Shown: in pieces, positions 19,920 to 30,783 of the stretch | Layout: every line of letters begins with the position of its first letter | How positions within the stretch are numbered: the stretch's first letter is position 1 | Assembly: GCA_026075535.2 (NCBI GenBank) | Contig: AP026547.1 | Location: forward strand, 6,014,001 to 6,078,000 | Source: Tricholoma matsutake | Taxonomy: Eukaryota > Basidiomycota > Agaricomycetes > Agaricales > Tricholomataceae | DNA: 64,000 nt | Reading direction: 5' to 3' | Notes under the pieces: model-generated | Told to the model about the DNA's origin: nothing | The model's input: the letters and a program-made list of their open reading frames with translations, nothing else | The model's database searches: none | Translations under genes and position numbers: made by a program

Positions 19920-20531
19920 TGTTAAGACTATAGGTCTTTAACTCAGCCTTGGCTTTGTATGTTACAGTTGGAGGCTTTCCAACTGTCTTGTATCGCACTA
20001 GGAGGCTTTCCTAGCGTATCGGGCTTCCTGCCTTCACTTGGGTACTTCCTCAAGTCGTCATGGCTGTCCATACTCAGAGGCTTCCTGAGCAGACCGTAGG
20101 TTTGTATATCACAGTTGGAGGATTTCCAACTGTCGAGTTTGATGTTATCACAGCTAGGGGCTTCCTAAGCTGTTGAGTGTTCTGGTTGAGTCTAAGACTG
20201 TTATTTGAATTAGGTCAAGCTAAGGAATACAGGCAGTATTACTGTAGCTTATATATGGTTCAGAGAATGTCTATTGTCCAATTGGAATACGAGATCCTTG
20301 TCAAGTAAATATAGAAGGAACAATAGAACAGTAAGCCTCATGCCTAGCATGAGGCGTCCGATGTCACGGAGTCTGATGTCACAGAGTCCGATGTCACGGA
20401 ATACTGCGGTGCAGCATGTCGATCGACAGGAGTCAGGTCAGGGGGGTGTCTCCATCGGAAGTGAGTCGTGTTGTGTAAGAGAGGAAAAATGAAGTGCCTG
20501 GTCTTGCGGGTCCAGATAACAAATCGTAACA
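19920..20531 (-). repeat. Gypsy-2 5' LTR
   Basis: It has 612 bp and is otherwise close to 13253-13976, but with three instead of seven 15-bp units. The outer flank is CCTCC followed by the second hAT subterminal unit. Confidence 0.88.
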
Positions 20532-20631
20532 CCTCCCACTGCCCCCACGAGCCCCCTCTGCTTGTGGGGTACATATGGGGTGCATGGTGATGTGGCAACA
20601 ACAAGCCCAAGCGATGACAATGACACCAATG

Positions 20632-20683
20632 ACAACAACAACAACAACAACAACAACAACCACCACCACCCCACCCCACCCCA
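20632..20683. repeat. CAA/CCA/CCCCAC microsatellite
   Basis: About nine CAA units are followed by CCA and CCCCAC runs at the junction between hAT sequence and the LINE. Homopolymeric peptides read through it on the minus strand are artefacts. Confidence 0.9.
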
Positions 20684-20865
20684 TATTTTAAGCCACTCCC
20701 AGCGTCTTTACTGCTCTTAATTCACTCTCCAACGCTCATAACTGTCTTGCTTTACTTGTATCTCGCTTTTCATCTGTCTTGAACTGACCTTTTTCTGCTC
20801 TTCGATGTATTTCATCAAAATTATCTCCGGCTTTCCCCTTTTGTCAGGACCCTGAGTGTCTACAG

Positions 20866-22698
20866 ATGGTGAATGCTCCCGCTCCCATTCCGTCAACCCC
20901 TCCTCCCTCTACCCCAGCCAGGGCAAAACCCCCATTCACCCCTCGCACGAAAAACCGTGGTGTTGTCAGACCAACGACTCCGGATTCCGATCTCAGCTCG
21001 GATGACGATGACATGGTGTTTTCTCTCGCATTGCTGCCCAAGGGTCACCAGTTGGTAGTGCGTGGCATTGTCCCTGTGTCAAACGAGACCCCCGCTGCTG
21101 CTGTCAAGAACCTGCTGCTCAATTTCAAATCAGAAACCCGTTACCGTGACTTTGCGAGCTTTGGCCTGAATGTGCTACCTTTCAGTGATTGTGCCTCGAA
21201 CATCTCTTCGGCATGCTATGTCGAGGTGCTGTCTAGTGGTGAGGTGGAGCCCCGTGTGGATCTTCTGGAAATTGTTATGGATGCCATTGTCGAAGCCAAA
21301 CCAGAGTGGGAGGTTAGGTGGAGCTCCAGCAAGAAGGGGAGGAGTGACAAATGCCTGTCATGCCGCCTCCTCGACCTGTACCCTGGCATTACTGACCACA
21401 TGACCATTCCACCTGATCACCTTCCACTCATCAAGGCTCACATAAAGAAGAAGGGGTTTAAAATTTGTAGCATCTTCACATCGTTCGGCGGTCCTCAGAT
21501 CACTTTTCTTTTACCCTCCAAAGCAGATAGCTTCTATGCCCTACAGTTCATTGACGTCCCTGCCAAGGTTTCGACGGAACATGCTCACATTGAACCACTT
21601 AAAGAAATCCCTATCCATCGCGCATTTGAGCTTGTTGTCACGGGTGCTCGGGACTTCGATCATCTTGAAGGCGTCCTCGAGAAATGGATCAGGAAGACAG
21701 TTCCCCACTCCCTGATTGATTCTCGCACCACTCTGCTCAACTCTGACCTCATCATATTTTCCATGTCAACGTGGACAGACACGGTTAAAATCCTGCGTAG
21801 TGCTGACTCGTTCCAGCGTCATTTTCGTAACCAGCTTTCCACGCCCCGCCTGCTCTGGGACTACAACGATGATCCACTGAACAAAAACTCACTTGGAGAC
21901 CAGGTTGCAAAAGGTGCATCACAGATCAGTGGGAATGTGGCATTGTTATCACGTCAGATCCAAGGTGAGGTCACGGTCATCCGGTGCCAGCAGGAAGACT
22001 TGGTCACAAACCAAACCAAAATGTGTCAAGCCATCTCTAATCTTGACGTCCACATGTGCCAGACCCAGCAGGCTCTTCTCATACAAGGTCAAGAGTGCAT
22101 GTTATGCTCTCAGCTAGGTGACGACGAGTCGAAGATCAGCAGCCTACATGTCGCCGCCATGTTCTCGAATGGCAAACCAAAGGAGGATTTCGACAGGGCT
22201 ATTGCTGACTTTGAGGCGTCTGCGGCTGACAAGAGGGAGCATCTCTCAAAGTTCACAAACCAGCTTGCTGCAGTCATGGGGCAATCTCCCCTCCTTGCTC
22301 CGCCTCCTTCAACCTTGACCCCCAATTCTCCCCCCTCCATCCCATCCCCTCTTGCTGCTGTGGCCACAACCCCTCCTCCTGATGCCCATCCTCCTGCCCC
22401 TGCTCCCCCTCCTGCTAGTGCTTCTCTGAAGATCTCGATACCTAGCAGCTTGACCTTGTCTATGGGCGTACCAGGTAATACGACGAAAAGGAGGAGAGTC
22501 AGTGTTCCCGCAGGCACATTGACATCTCGTGTCACATGCTCAGCGGTGTCACCACCTGACTCCTCCCTGTCTGGCCCCGATTTGGTGGCTCAGGGCGATC
22601 TCATGGACCAAGATGCAAGACGGAGATATGGTGAGCACCAACCCAAATCATTTGTTATTTTCTTCAACGGTTTATGTGGGTGTTCGATGTATCAGTGA
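20866..22698 (+). CDS. LINE ORF1, 610 residues, intact
   Basis: This is the longest uninterrupted frame in the window. The start ATG at 20866 follows a leader of about 180 bases. Residues 1-50 are Pro/Thr-rich with an acidic SSDDDDM patch. The middle (about 60-400) is a mixed alpha/beta region without a motif I recognise. A Gln-rich coiled segment (QISGNVALLSRQIQGEVTVI) comes near 350. Residues 480-540 are very Pro-rich, ending in a basic TKRRRVSV that could be a nuclear signal. No CCHC knuckle or RRM is evident, unlike many ORF1 proteins. ORF1 proteins bind element RNA; that role is inferred from position. Confidence 0.75.
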   Translation: MVNAPAPIPSTPPPSTPARAKPPFTPRTKNRGVVRPTTPDSDLSSDDDDMVFSLALLPKGHQLVVRGIVPVSNETPAAAVKNLLLNFKSETRYRDFASFGLNVLPFSDCASNISSACYVEVLSSGEVEPRVDLLEIVMDAIVEAKPEWEVRWSSSKKGRSDKCLSCRLLDLYPGITDHMTIPPDHLPLIKAHIKKKGFKICSIFTSFGGPQITFLLPSKADSFYALQFIDVPAKVSTEHAHIEPLKEIPIHRAFELVVTGARDFDHLEGVLEKWIRKTVPHSLIDSRTTLLNSDLIIFSMSTWTDTVKILRSADSFQRHFRNQLSTPRLLWDYNDDPLNKNSLGDQVAKGASQISGNVALLSRQIQGEVTVIRCQQEDLVTNQTKMCQAISNLDVHMCQTQQALLIQGQECMLCSQLGDDESKISSLHVAAMFSNGKPKEDFDRAIADFEASAADKREHLSKFTNQLAAVMGQSPLLAPPPSTLTPNSPPSIPSPLAAVATTPPPDAHPPAPAPPPASASLKISIPSSLTLSMGVPGNTTKRRRVSVPAGTLTSRVTCSAVSPPDSSLSGPDLVAQGDLMDQDARRRYGEHQPKSFVIFFNGLCGCSMYQ

Positions 22699-23104
22699 TG
22701 AACCCAAAGAAGTTGTGTCTACTTCGACCTGCGTTGCGTTGCTAAGAAAAGATTGTGACGCCAGGCTGGTCCAACAGAGGAAACTATCACTACATGGTAC
22801 TACTCGTTGCCCTGTATATACCGTGCCCAATTTTCCTGCTTTCTCTTCCTTTCGTATGCTTGGTCCCATTTGTACGCTTTCACCTTCTTGTGATGCGGAG
22901 TCCTTGGCTCTCCCATCTGTGTCGCCCTCTGCTTGTAGTGGTGACCCACTGGTCAACTGTGCTCTTGTCCCCCGAACCACATCTTGTCCCAATTTCTTGC
23001 CTCTTTCCAGATCATCCTACCCTATGTCACGCTCTGTGAACCTACACTTTCAACTTGGTGTTCTGATACCTTTTCTTGTTCTGATGTTGTTTATTAATAC
23101 GACT

Positions 23105-26100
23105 ATGGCTATGCCCACATTTGCACAGTCTGAACTCACGGTTTGTGCACTGAATGCTAATGGACTGATGAGCCCTGTTAAACTGGCAATCATTGGTCCG
23201 CTTCTCATGAAGCTAGCCCCCCATTTCTTTGCACTCTCTGAGACTAAGACTCGGACTAATGCTGCCTCAAATCTCCAAATCTCAAATTATGAGGTCTTTG
23301 AAGAGAAGGCGGTACCATGTGCATCGCCCTCTACTTTGGCGAAGTGGGGGATTATCCTAGGTGTCTGGAAGGACATACAAATTGTGGCTCGTGTTCCCCT
23401 AAAACTTGAACCTCTCAAGGGTCATGTCTTATGTGTCGATGTCATTGTTCCTACACTTTCATCATCTTCGACTTCTTTCATTCATCGTGTCTTTGCTGTT
23501 TATGCCCCATGTGACCCTGGTGCAGACAATTTGTCACTCAATTTTTGGCCATGTCTGACGGACATGGTACGAGATACAAAAACTTCATGGTCCCTTTTCA
23601 GTGACCTCAATGCCACGGTCACAGCCTCTGAACATGCCTCCGACAATGTGTTGGCCCGACAAGCATTCAAAAATTTCCTCCAAAACACTCATGGTACTGA
23701 CCTGTGGAAGATATGTCCAGATCACAATCGTTTTGTAGACTGGACAAGCCGAGGTTGGCGTTCGACTGATGGTGGCAACATCATTGATTGTGTAGTCATC
23801 TTGACCACTTGTCTTCTAGACTCTGAGATCTCGACCAACCCAACTTGGATCCCTGGCTCTGACCACAGGGCCATCAAAGCCAAGTTCATTATGAAGTCCT
23901 CAGTCCCTAACTTTTCGACAGTCTCATCAACCCCATTCGTCCTGTCCATGCCCCTCCCACCTCCAAGGATCAAGTACCCCACAAAGGACAACAAGTTCAA
24001 ATTTATCCTCTTTGCTGATTCCGTGGATCGTCTTGTGGAGTCTAATGCGATGACTTTTCAAATGGAAGTTACCAGTGACGAAACGTACACTGAAAGGTAT
24101 AAATTACTGACCCCTATCTTCGAGCAGGCAGCAGTCAACTCCTTCGGTCGAAATAAACCATATAGGTTTGTCAAGAGGCAGGTTACTTCCCCTCGCATCA
24201 GAGAGTTTGTTGCTCTCATCAGACATCTCGTGGGGGCGATCTCATGATCCAAGGGTAATGCTAGGCAAATGTCATATGGCTCACAAGTAATCTTTGACCA
24301 GTACTCGGCACAATACGCACTCCTTGAAGAGTCGTCCTTCAAGTCTGTTACTGAATATCTGGTTGACGCTAGGCATAATTGTCACAAAGGCCTGTATGCT
24401 GCCAAGAAGGCTGAAATTCTTGAATGGGCTAGGCGATATGATGCGGGTCGAATCAAGGGGGTACTCTCAGGTGGTTCCTCTAAGAAACTGATGTCTGGGT
24501 CTGCAGCTTTTGTTCCCCTTCCTACAGCAGTCAACTCTGCATTGTCACCAGGTGGCATCGCTACTGACCCTGCCCAGGTTGCTGAAGAAACCAGGCAGTA
24601 CTTCACCAGGCTCTACAACTGCTCAGCTCCCCCAAATAAGCCAAAACCCTTGCTCACCACTCCATCTGTCTTGACCATCAAAAATTGTGTCATAAATGAC
24701 CCTTTCCTATGGCCGATGTTAGCTACTTTAGCTGATTTTCGTGCCATGCTTCGCAAAGGGAATCCTTGACCTTCACCCAGTCCAGATGGATGGGAAAAGT
24801 GGTGCATCAAAAACCTATCTGACAAAGTCCTCCAGCTTGTTTTGGATCTACACAACTATTCGGTTGTTAACGCGAGTTTTCTGGGTAATATCAAGGACAC
24901 TCACCTCACTTATTTTCACAAGCGTGGGATCCGTACTGACCTCTCGAACTGGAGAGGTCTCCTCGTCTCCAATTTTCTAGCAAACTCACCCATGACCTGG
25001 CTCAATTTCAAGCTCTCGCCCTATGCTGCTTGAATGGGCATTATTCCCGAGACTCAAGTTGCCACTCAGCCTGGTGTGCAAACTCATGATCTGATGAGTT
25101 TCCTCAGTGGGTTGAAAGCATGGAGCCACTGTACTAAAACTTCTCTTTATCTCCTCAAGTGAGACCAGATGAAGGGTTTCAATTACCTTGCTCCTCAGGG
25201 CTTTTATGATGCTTGCACTGCTTATGGTTTACCCCAGGCTATAGCTGATCTGGATCGTGCGGCTCAATCGTCAACTTGATGTTTTCCCTGGACGGCTTTT
25301 GGCATTGCAGATCCTATCATAGTTGATGGAGTCACCAAGCAGGGTGGACCAATGTCACCATTCAAGGCCACCATTACTACCAGCCTCGGTCATTGCTACT
25401 TGGACAACCTAGCATCATCAGACCCTGACTGCATTATTATCCGGAGCACGTCCAAAAGGGTAAATGACCCACACCTTCCTGACGATGCTGCCTCACTACG
25501 CTTCACCATGGCTGAAGCTACCGATGATTCTTACATTGCTGCGCTGACCTTCCCTGCTCTCAGACGTTTCACACTGGCCATGGAGCATTTCCAATTTGTT
25601 TACGGGTGGCTAACTTCATGGGAGAAGACTACCCTACATATTCTCAACTGCCCAGATTTGCCTCCAAACTTGAAGTCTCTCCCACTTCAGTCAATCACCA
25701 ATGTCCTGGGTACTGACCCTTGGACAATCACAGAGCATGAAGTCCCTGTGTCCACTAACGAGTTTAATTTCTTACACACTCAGGTTGATGATCCCAAGAA
25801 TCACTACCTAGAACTAGTGGACATCATCGACTCCTTCTCCTTTCCTGCCTTTTCATTCTGGTCCCCTTTCACACTTCTATGTAGAATCATTTCACAGAAT
25901 GTTGTTTCCCGATGCCGTGCTTTACGCTCCCTCCAACCGATTCTCCATGATGATGCGATCTGATTGGACCAGAGAATCATGAAGTGCATACATGATATCC
26001 TTGGATTTCCCTTCTGTCCCTCATCTTTGGTATCAACCCTTCCCCTTGCACTTGGTGGCTTTGACTTTCCATCATTAGCACGTATCAACGCTGGTATTGC

Positions 26101-27913
26101 CATTGATGGTCTTGCATGGGATATAAACCATCATATCCCTGCTTATAGAACAATGGCTCTGATTACTTTGGCAGATTGGACATGTCAGATAAACAGATGC
26201 GTATACCCCCTTGATCATGAGGGCTTGAGCAGATCATTCACTCATTTTCTAGGCTCGATTCCTGCTGCGTGGGCCATCGCGCAGGATCAAATGTCTAAAT
26301 TCGGTCTTGCTCTTTGCCAAACTGATCAAAGCCATCTCCTTGATGGACACTGCTCTATCTCTCATGCGTTATCACTTATCAAGCAGTCGGTTCCTCAAGC
26401 TGAACACCCAAATGGTCATGCCATTCGGTCACTTCGCTCCATGGGCTTCCGTTTGCTAAGTCACATCGGTGGCTGGACTATAAACTGTCAGAATCTGACC
26501 ACCTTTATCGTTAGGGCACTTCCACCTGGAAACTGGTCACTTGCTCAAATGAAGAATTGGGATCTGATCAAGAACTTCTTCTCCCTGGCCCAAATTGGAG
26601 TGCTCTACTCTGGTCCAGCTGACCTTTTGCTCTCTCGATCATGTAGACAGCATCAGGCAGAGAATTTCATTCAATCCATTGTGCATGCTAACCTCTTCCT
26701 CCCATGTGAAGCTTCTCGGGGCTCTCAACTCTGGGGAACTGACGGCTCCATGGTGTCCGCCTCTGCTGGCCTTTTGGATGACAAATCGGTCACCTCTGCA
26801 ATCACTGGTCCACACACTGTGGTCATGAGGCTCCTTGGCCGCAACATATCAATTCTCCATGGGGAGCTGGTTGGAATCATCAGTGGTCTCATCCTCTCAG
26901 ATCCTCTGGATGACTCCACTGTGATATACACTGACCATCTCAATTCAACTAGACTTATTGATGACAGCCAAACATCAGCAAATATTGACACTCATCTTCG
27001 GCACATGAACAGTCGTGCTTACTACAAATGGCTACTCCACCTCTTGCACTCACGACAGGCGATGATCCTTTACACAAAGGGTCATTCAGCTGAGTCCACT
27101 GTTCCATCTCTCCTTAATGCCTCAGCAGATCATTACGCATCCAAATCCCAACTTATCCGTCCACACTTACATCACGCTCCCCTCCCCACTTTCTTCATGG
27201 ACCATTTCACTTTCTTCACTCCGGCTGATGGCTGGATTGAGTCCAACATATGAACCTTGACTGATTGCCTACTTTCAGCTCAAACCTCACGTGAACTGGA
27301 ACTTAAGCATGGGCTTCGCTTAGTCTGCTCCTTTTATGATCCTACTCCCCCTCCCTCATATCCCTACCTGCAATCGTTATCCTGCTATTCTGCCCTGGTT
27401 CAGCTTTACTTGCACTCTGGGCAACTTCCCACAGCTGTGCACCTCCACTCCCGGCATAAAATCAACTCCCACCATTGCCGCTTTGGTTGCCTCGGCATTC
27501 CTGAGGACGATCATCACCTCTTCGTCAAATGCCCATATTTTGCCAAATTACGGATGAACAGTCTCTCAGCCATTGTGGATATTACAGGAGTCAAATGTTG
27601 TGATATGGTCAATAAGCATCTGCTTTCTCATGAAGTTGCACAACGTCTCATCGCAGGAGCCGAGTCCCTTTTCTCTGATAATAGTGTTATGTGGCCACTG
27701 CACTTTTCTGCTTTCTACCTAGGCCGTATCCCTGACATTACCAGACTTCTAGGTTTTGAACAGCCTACATTACATTCTTCCACACACCCCTCCATTCAAC
27801 TGTCTTGCGACATTCACTCCATTGCCCTGGAATGGCACACCCATTCAATACATCTTGCTGGTCGTATCTGGGGTCAAGTCCAACGTGTTGCCGCTGCCAC
27901 AGCTGGTTTCTGA
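23105..27913 (+). pseudogene. LINE ORF2 (endonuclease, reverse transcriptase, RNase H)
   Basis: The endonuclease shows ALNANGLMSP, FFALSETKTR, VYAPCDPG, FSDLNATV and the terminal IPGSDHRAIKAKF (23150-23880). RT spans about 24270-25640, with RDQMKGFNYL (region A), KQGGPMSPF (region B) and EATDDSYIAAL (region C). RNase H is at about 26700-27180 (WGTDGSMV, HGELVG, YTDHLN, YTKGHSAEST, ADHYASK). The C-terminus has HHCRFGC and EDDHHLFVKC. Stops include TGA at 24245, 25031, 25961 and 27251. A frameshift region lies at about 24765-25350. Confidence 0.85.
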
Positions 27914-28060
27914 TTTCTCACTACTTACTCTCATATTCATTTATTGCGCATCTCAGTGTACTTTGCCTTGCAGTGGTGGCAAGCTTTCCTCTATGAGGTT
28001 TTGATGCTACCCCACTAGCTCCTTTTACTAGCATACTTTCCTTACTTGGTCTATCGAGGC

Positions 28061-29580
28061 TAGTGTTTTAAGGTCCGGTTCGGTCCAGTTTTTTGACCCC
28101 AAAATGGGCAACCGGCAACTGCAACCGGTTGCAACCATCACCCAAATTGGAGCAACCGCAACCGAACCAGGTACAACTGGTCCCAGTCAGTTCGGTTGCC
28201 TCCAAAAGACCGGTTAGAACTGGTTTTACCTGCTATTTTCATCTCTAAACTAAAATTTGTATCATATTAAATAAAACTAATTAAAAGACACCCTGTGAGC
28301 AGGTGCTTGCGGCGGTGACAGGTCGTTAATAGAATGAATAAAAATAAAAGTAAGAAAAACAAAAAAACTGACCCCATCATCTCACATTTCTGGTGAGAGT
28401 GGGGGTCGTTGGTACCATGTCGTTGTCCCCCTGTCCATTGTTATTGTCTCCCCACTGTTCATTTGTCCCCCTTCCCTGCTTGTTCGACTTCCCCGCTGTT
28501 CATTGGCGTTGGGCGTTGGCATTGGCGTTCCCTGGCAGTGGCATTCCCTGGCAATGGCGTTTGGTGGCATGGGCGCTCACTGGTGTTGGCATTGGCATTC
28601 AGTGGCATTGGCGTTCAGTGGTGTTGGCATTTGGAGGTGTTGGCATTCGGTGGCATTCAGTGGCATTCGTTGGCATTCATTGTCATTGGTGTCCGACGGT
28701 GTTTGTCGTCATCGTCATCCTGTGTTCCATCATCATCAGCACCATCATCTCCCCCTACGAGCAGTGGCTCGTAGGCGGGGTGGTGGTGCTGTACAATGCG
28801 GTGTTGGGTGGGGCGGCAGTGTGGCCACATTGTCGTTGGTGGTGCCCTTGTCATTGTTGCGTTGTTGTCCAGAAACAGGACCCGTTGCCACCCTGTGAGC
28901 AGAGGCTCGCAGCAGTGGCACAGGGCCTGAGAGGACACGGAGGTGGGAGGTGGGTAACACGACATAAGACTGTAAAAAAAGAGATCAAATTAGTTAGTAT
29001 TAATAAAGAAAGATGATACAAAACATACCTGAGGGCCCAAACGACACTAGTCATCATTTGGGCCCTCTACACTCTCACTTCACGGGTGGGACTTCTGAGG
29101 TAGGCGGTGGGTGGTGTGGGTGATGGTTGAAGTGGTGTCGTTGATGATTTGTGGCTGTGGGAATCATTAGGCAAAGTGGTGTCACTTTGTTTTTTGTGGC
29201 AGCACATGACCAAAAGGTCTGTGCGCAGCCACAGGGTATATAAACCCTCACCAAATGTATAGTTTTCCTTCGGGCTTGTTCCGTTTTCGTTATATATTGT
29301 GTAAATAGTAGATATTAGTAGTAAGTACATTAGTTTATTGTCTTGTTGTTACTGTAATATCTAGTACATAAGTAATAGTTTGTATACAGTCAGAAGACCG
29401 GTTGCAACTGATTGCAACCAGTTTTTGAACGGTTTTTAAATAATTTTGAATCGAGGCAACCGGCAACCCAACCGACCCCCAAAACTGAGCAACCACAACC
29501 GACGGTTCGGTTGCATTCAGTTGGGTTCAGTTCGGTTGCGGTCATTTTTTCGGTCCATGCAACCGGACCTTTAAACACTA
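28061..29580. mobile_element. Non-autonomous hAT-type element, 1.5 kb
   Basis: Termini TAGTGTTTTAAGGTCCGG (28061) and CCGGACCTTTAAACACTA (ending 29580) are inverted repeats with one mismatch. The flanks are ATCGAGGC on both sides (28053-28060 and 29581-29588), a perfect 8-bp duplication. Both subterminal zones are dense in GGTT/AACC (words like GCAACCGGTT). Open frames inside are low-complexity and not convincing. It shares the palindrome GGGCCCAAAC...GTTTGGGCCC-like and GAGCAGTGGCTCG with the larger hAT element, so they are related. Confidence 0.93.
28500..28692. repeat. GGCATTGGCGTT-type minisatellite
   Basis: Degenerate tandem copies of a 6-12 bp unit (TTGGCA, GTGGCATTC, GGCGTT) are present. 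The open frames reading WHWRS- or GVGI-like peptides across it are products of the repeat. Confidence 0.75.
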
Positions 29581-29588
29581 ATCGAGGC

Positions 29589-30001
29589 GTACTCCTAGTA
29601 TGTCCTTAGCTACTTGTGTAGCGTAGGTAGATGTCAATATAGTAACATAGTAACAATGGGGTCAATGCCAATGCCACCAACACCAACAACGCTGCCAACA
29701 CCAAATGCCAAGCACCCACATCCAGCCTCGCGAGCCACTGCTCGTGGGGGGGATTGTGAGGTGTTTTTCTCTTTTCTCATTTCTTTTTTATTCAGTATGT
29801 ATTAATGAATTGTAGGTAGTTAGTAACATAAGTACTGTACAGTACATAACTGGTCCAGTAACCACTTGAAACCATAGTGGACCGGTCCTATAGGGTCTGG
29901 TCCGGTTTTTTAGATATCTTTGAAATAAGATAACCAGTCTGGTTCTTGGTCCACCCTCGAGGAGGGTGAAAAACTGGACCAGACCAGACCTCAAAGCACT
30001 A
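29589..30001. other. LINE tail remnant and right arm of the large hAT element
   Basis: 29589-29657 probably continues the LINE 3' region. From about 29660 the sequence has CCAACACCAACA repeats, then CGAGCCACTGCTCGTGGG (29737-29754, a near palindrome), then AT-rich DNA. Last comes the GGTCC-rich subterminal zone ending in the hAT terminus at 30001. No gene. Confidence 0.6.
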
Positions 30002-30009
30002 TCTGTACC

Positions 30010-30783
30010 TCGCATTTTCAACCAAGTCTGCATTTTGTGAGACTTCAGTTTGCCATTATCAGTGATGTAGGTAGTCCAGTCTCATTTTCCTGAGCAAGTT
30101 CCCAAGCTTTCAGTTCTGGAAAAGAGTCATCCTTATTTCACAGAGGTATTGACCAAGGAAAAGATGTGTAATCATTGACTATATCCATAACATACAAATT
30201 CCCATCCCAAGATTTGACTGTGTGGGGCCGATAAGCCCACCCACACTTTTTCCAACTTTCTCATCGCCCTATGTCCTCTCCCCTCTTCACGCATCTTAGG
30301 AACGGGAGTTCTGGTCTGTTTACCGAGAACACAAGATTCACATTTAGGAGGTTTAGGGATAGAGCTAGTAGGCACACCTGTGAGTGCACCCTTTTTGGCC
30401 ATATCCCAGAGGGACTGATAATTTGCGTGACCAAGATGGTGGTGCCATGTTTCTAGGTTGAGAGGTTTGTGTACAGTAAACACGTGATCAGCGGCAGCAG
30501 AATATAGGTTAAGAGTGTAGAGTTTTCTGGAGAGTCGAGATCCCCGAGCAATGAGTGCTCTGGTGGATTTGTCAGTGATCCAACATAGGGAGTTGTCAAA
30601 ATGGGCTGTAGTGTTAGAGTCATCAGCCAGCGTTCCCACTGAAATAAGCCAAACTGCCACATTAGGAATATAGAGGGTGTTACATAATGTGATTGATGTG
30701 CCTCGAGCAACCCATAATTTGATGTTGCTGATTCCAATGGCAACAATTGATGTGCTGCCAACACCTTTGACGGAACTGGACAA
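30010..30783 (-). pseudogene. pol: Copia-1 integrase, N-terminal half
   Basis: From right to left it has the GAG-pre-integrase region (NLETWHHHLGHANYQSLWDM...CESCVLGKQ, an HHCC zinc pattern). The beginning of the integrase core follows: VMDIVNDYTSFPW near 30180, then WELAQENETG and MQTWLKMRG near 30025. It is broken by frameshifts near 30170 and 30120 and stops at the hAT insertion. Its C-terminal continuation lies 23.5 kb away at 5784-6470. Confidence 0.88.

Larger units (their letters stand above)
13253..20531 (-). mobile_element. Gypsy-2, complete chromodomain LTR retrotransposon
   Basis: LTRs at 13253-13976 and 19920-20531 (TGTTAAGAC...TAACA on the plus strand) flank a minus-strand gag-pol. 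The duplication CCTCC lies at 13248-13252 and 20532-20536. The two LTRs differ by about 110 bp, mainly because a 15-bp minisatellite is expanded in the left one. The element is inactive: TGA stops, a lost gag zinc knuckle, and catalytic Asp-to-Asn changes in RT and integrase. Gypsy-C (43330-43902 and 48998-49570) belongs to the same family. Confidence 0.92.
20684..28060 (+). mobile_element. Non-LTR (LINE) retrotransposon with APE, RT and RNase H
   Basis: It has two plus-strand frames: a 610-codon ORF1 and an ORF2 with apurinic-type endonuclease, RT, RNase H and a C-terminal zinc motif. The 5' end is estimated right after the microsatellite. The 3' end is interrupted by the element at 28061-29580 and probably resumes at 29589-29657 (ending in TAGTAACATAGTAACAATGG). 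I could not define a target duplication. The combination APE-RT-RNase H fits the Tad/I-like branch of fungal LINEs. Confidence 0.85.
6479..30001. mobile_element. hAT-type element hosting Gypsy-1, Gypsy-2 and a LINE
   Basis: Terminal inverted repeats TAGTGCTTTGAGGTC (6479 onward) and GACCTCAAAGCACTA (ending 30001) match perfectly over 15 nt. They continue as imperfect GGTCC-rich subterminal repeats and are flanked by TCTGTACC on both sides. Own sequence remains at 6479-7132, 13160-13252, 20532-20683 and about 29660-30001. This own part totals only about 1.2 kb, so it is a non-autonomous or heavily deleted element. It carries two tandem subterminal units of about 115 bp (CCTCCCACTGCCCCCACGAG...), each of which received a Gypsy insertion. 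Confidence 0.88.

Noticed and set aside
20344..20684. Open frames on the minus strand rich in Gly, Val, Cys or Leu runs
   Set aside because: They are translations of the CAA/CCA microsatellite and LTR sequence.
22529..23104. Open frame overlapping the end of ORF1 and leading into ORF2
   Set aside because: No domain before the endonuclease, and the overlap with ORF1 is in another frame. The ATG at 23105 is a more economical start.
28393..29016. 207-codon plus-strand frame and overlapping frames
   Set aside because: They cross a minisatellite inside a hAT-type element, and three frames stay open because of the repeat, so they are not evidence of a gene.
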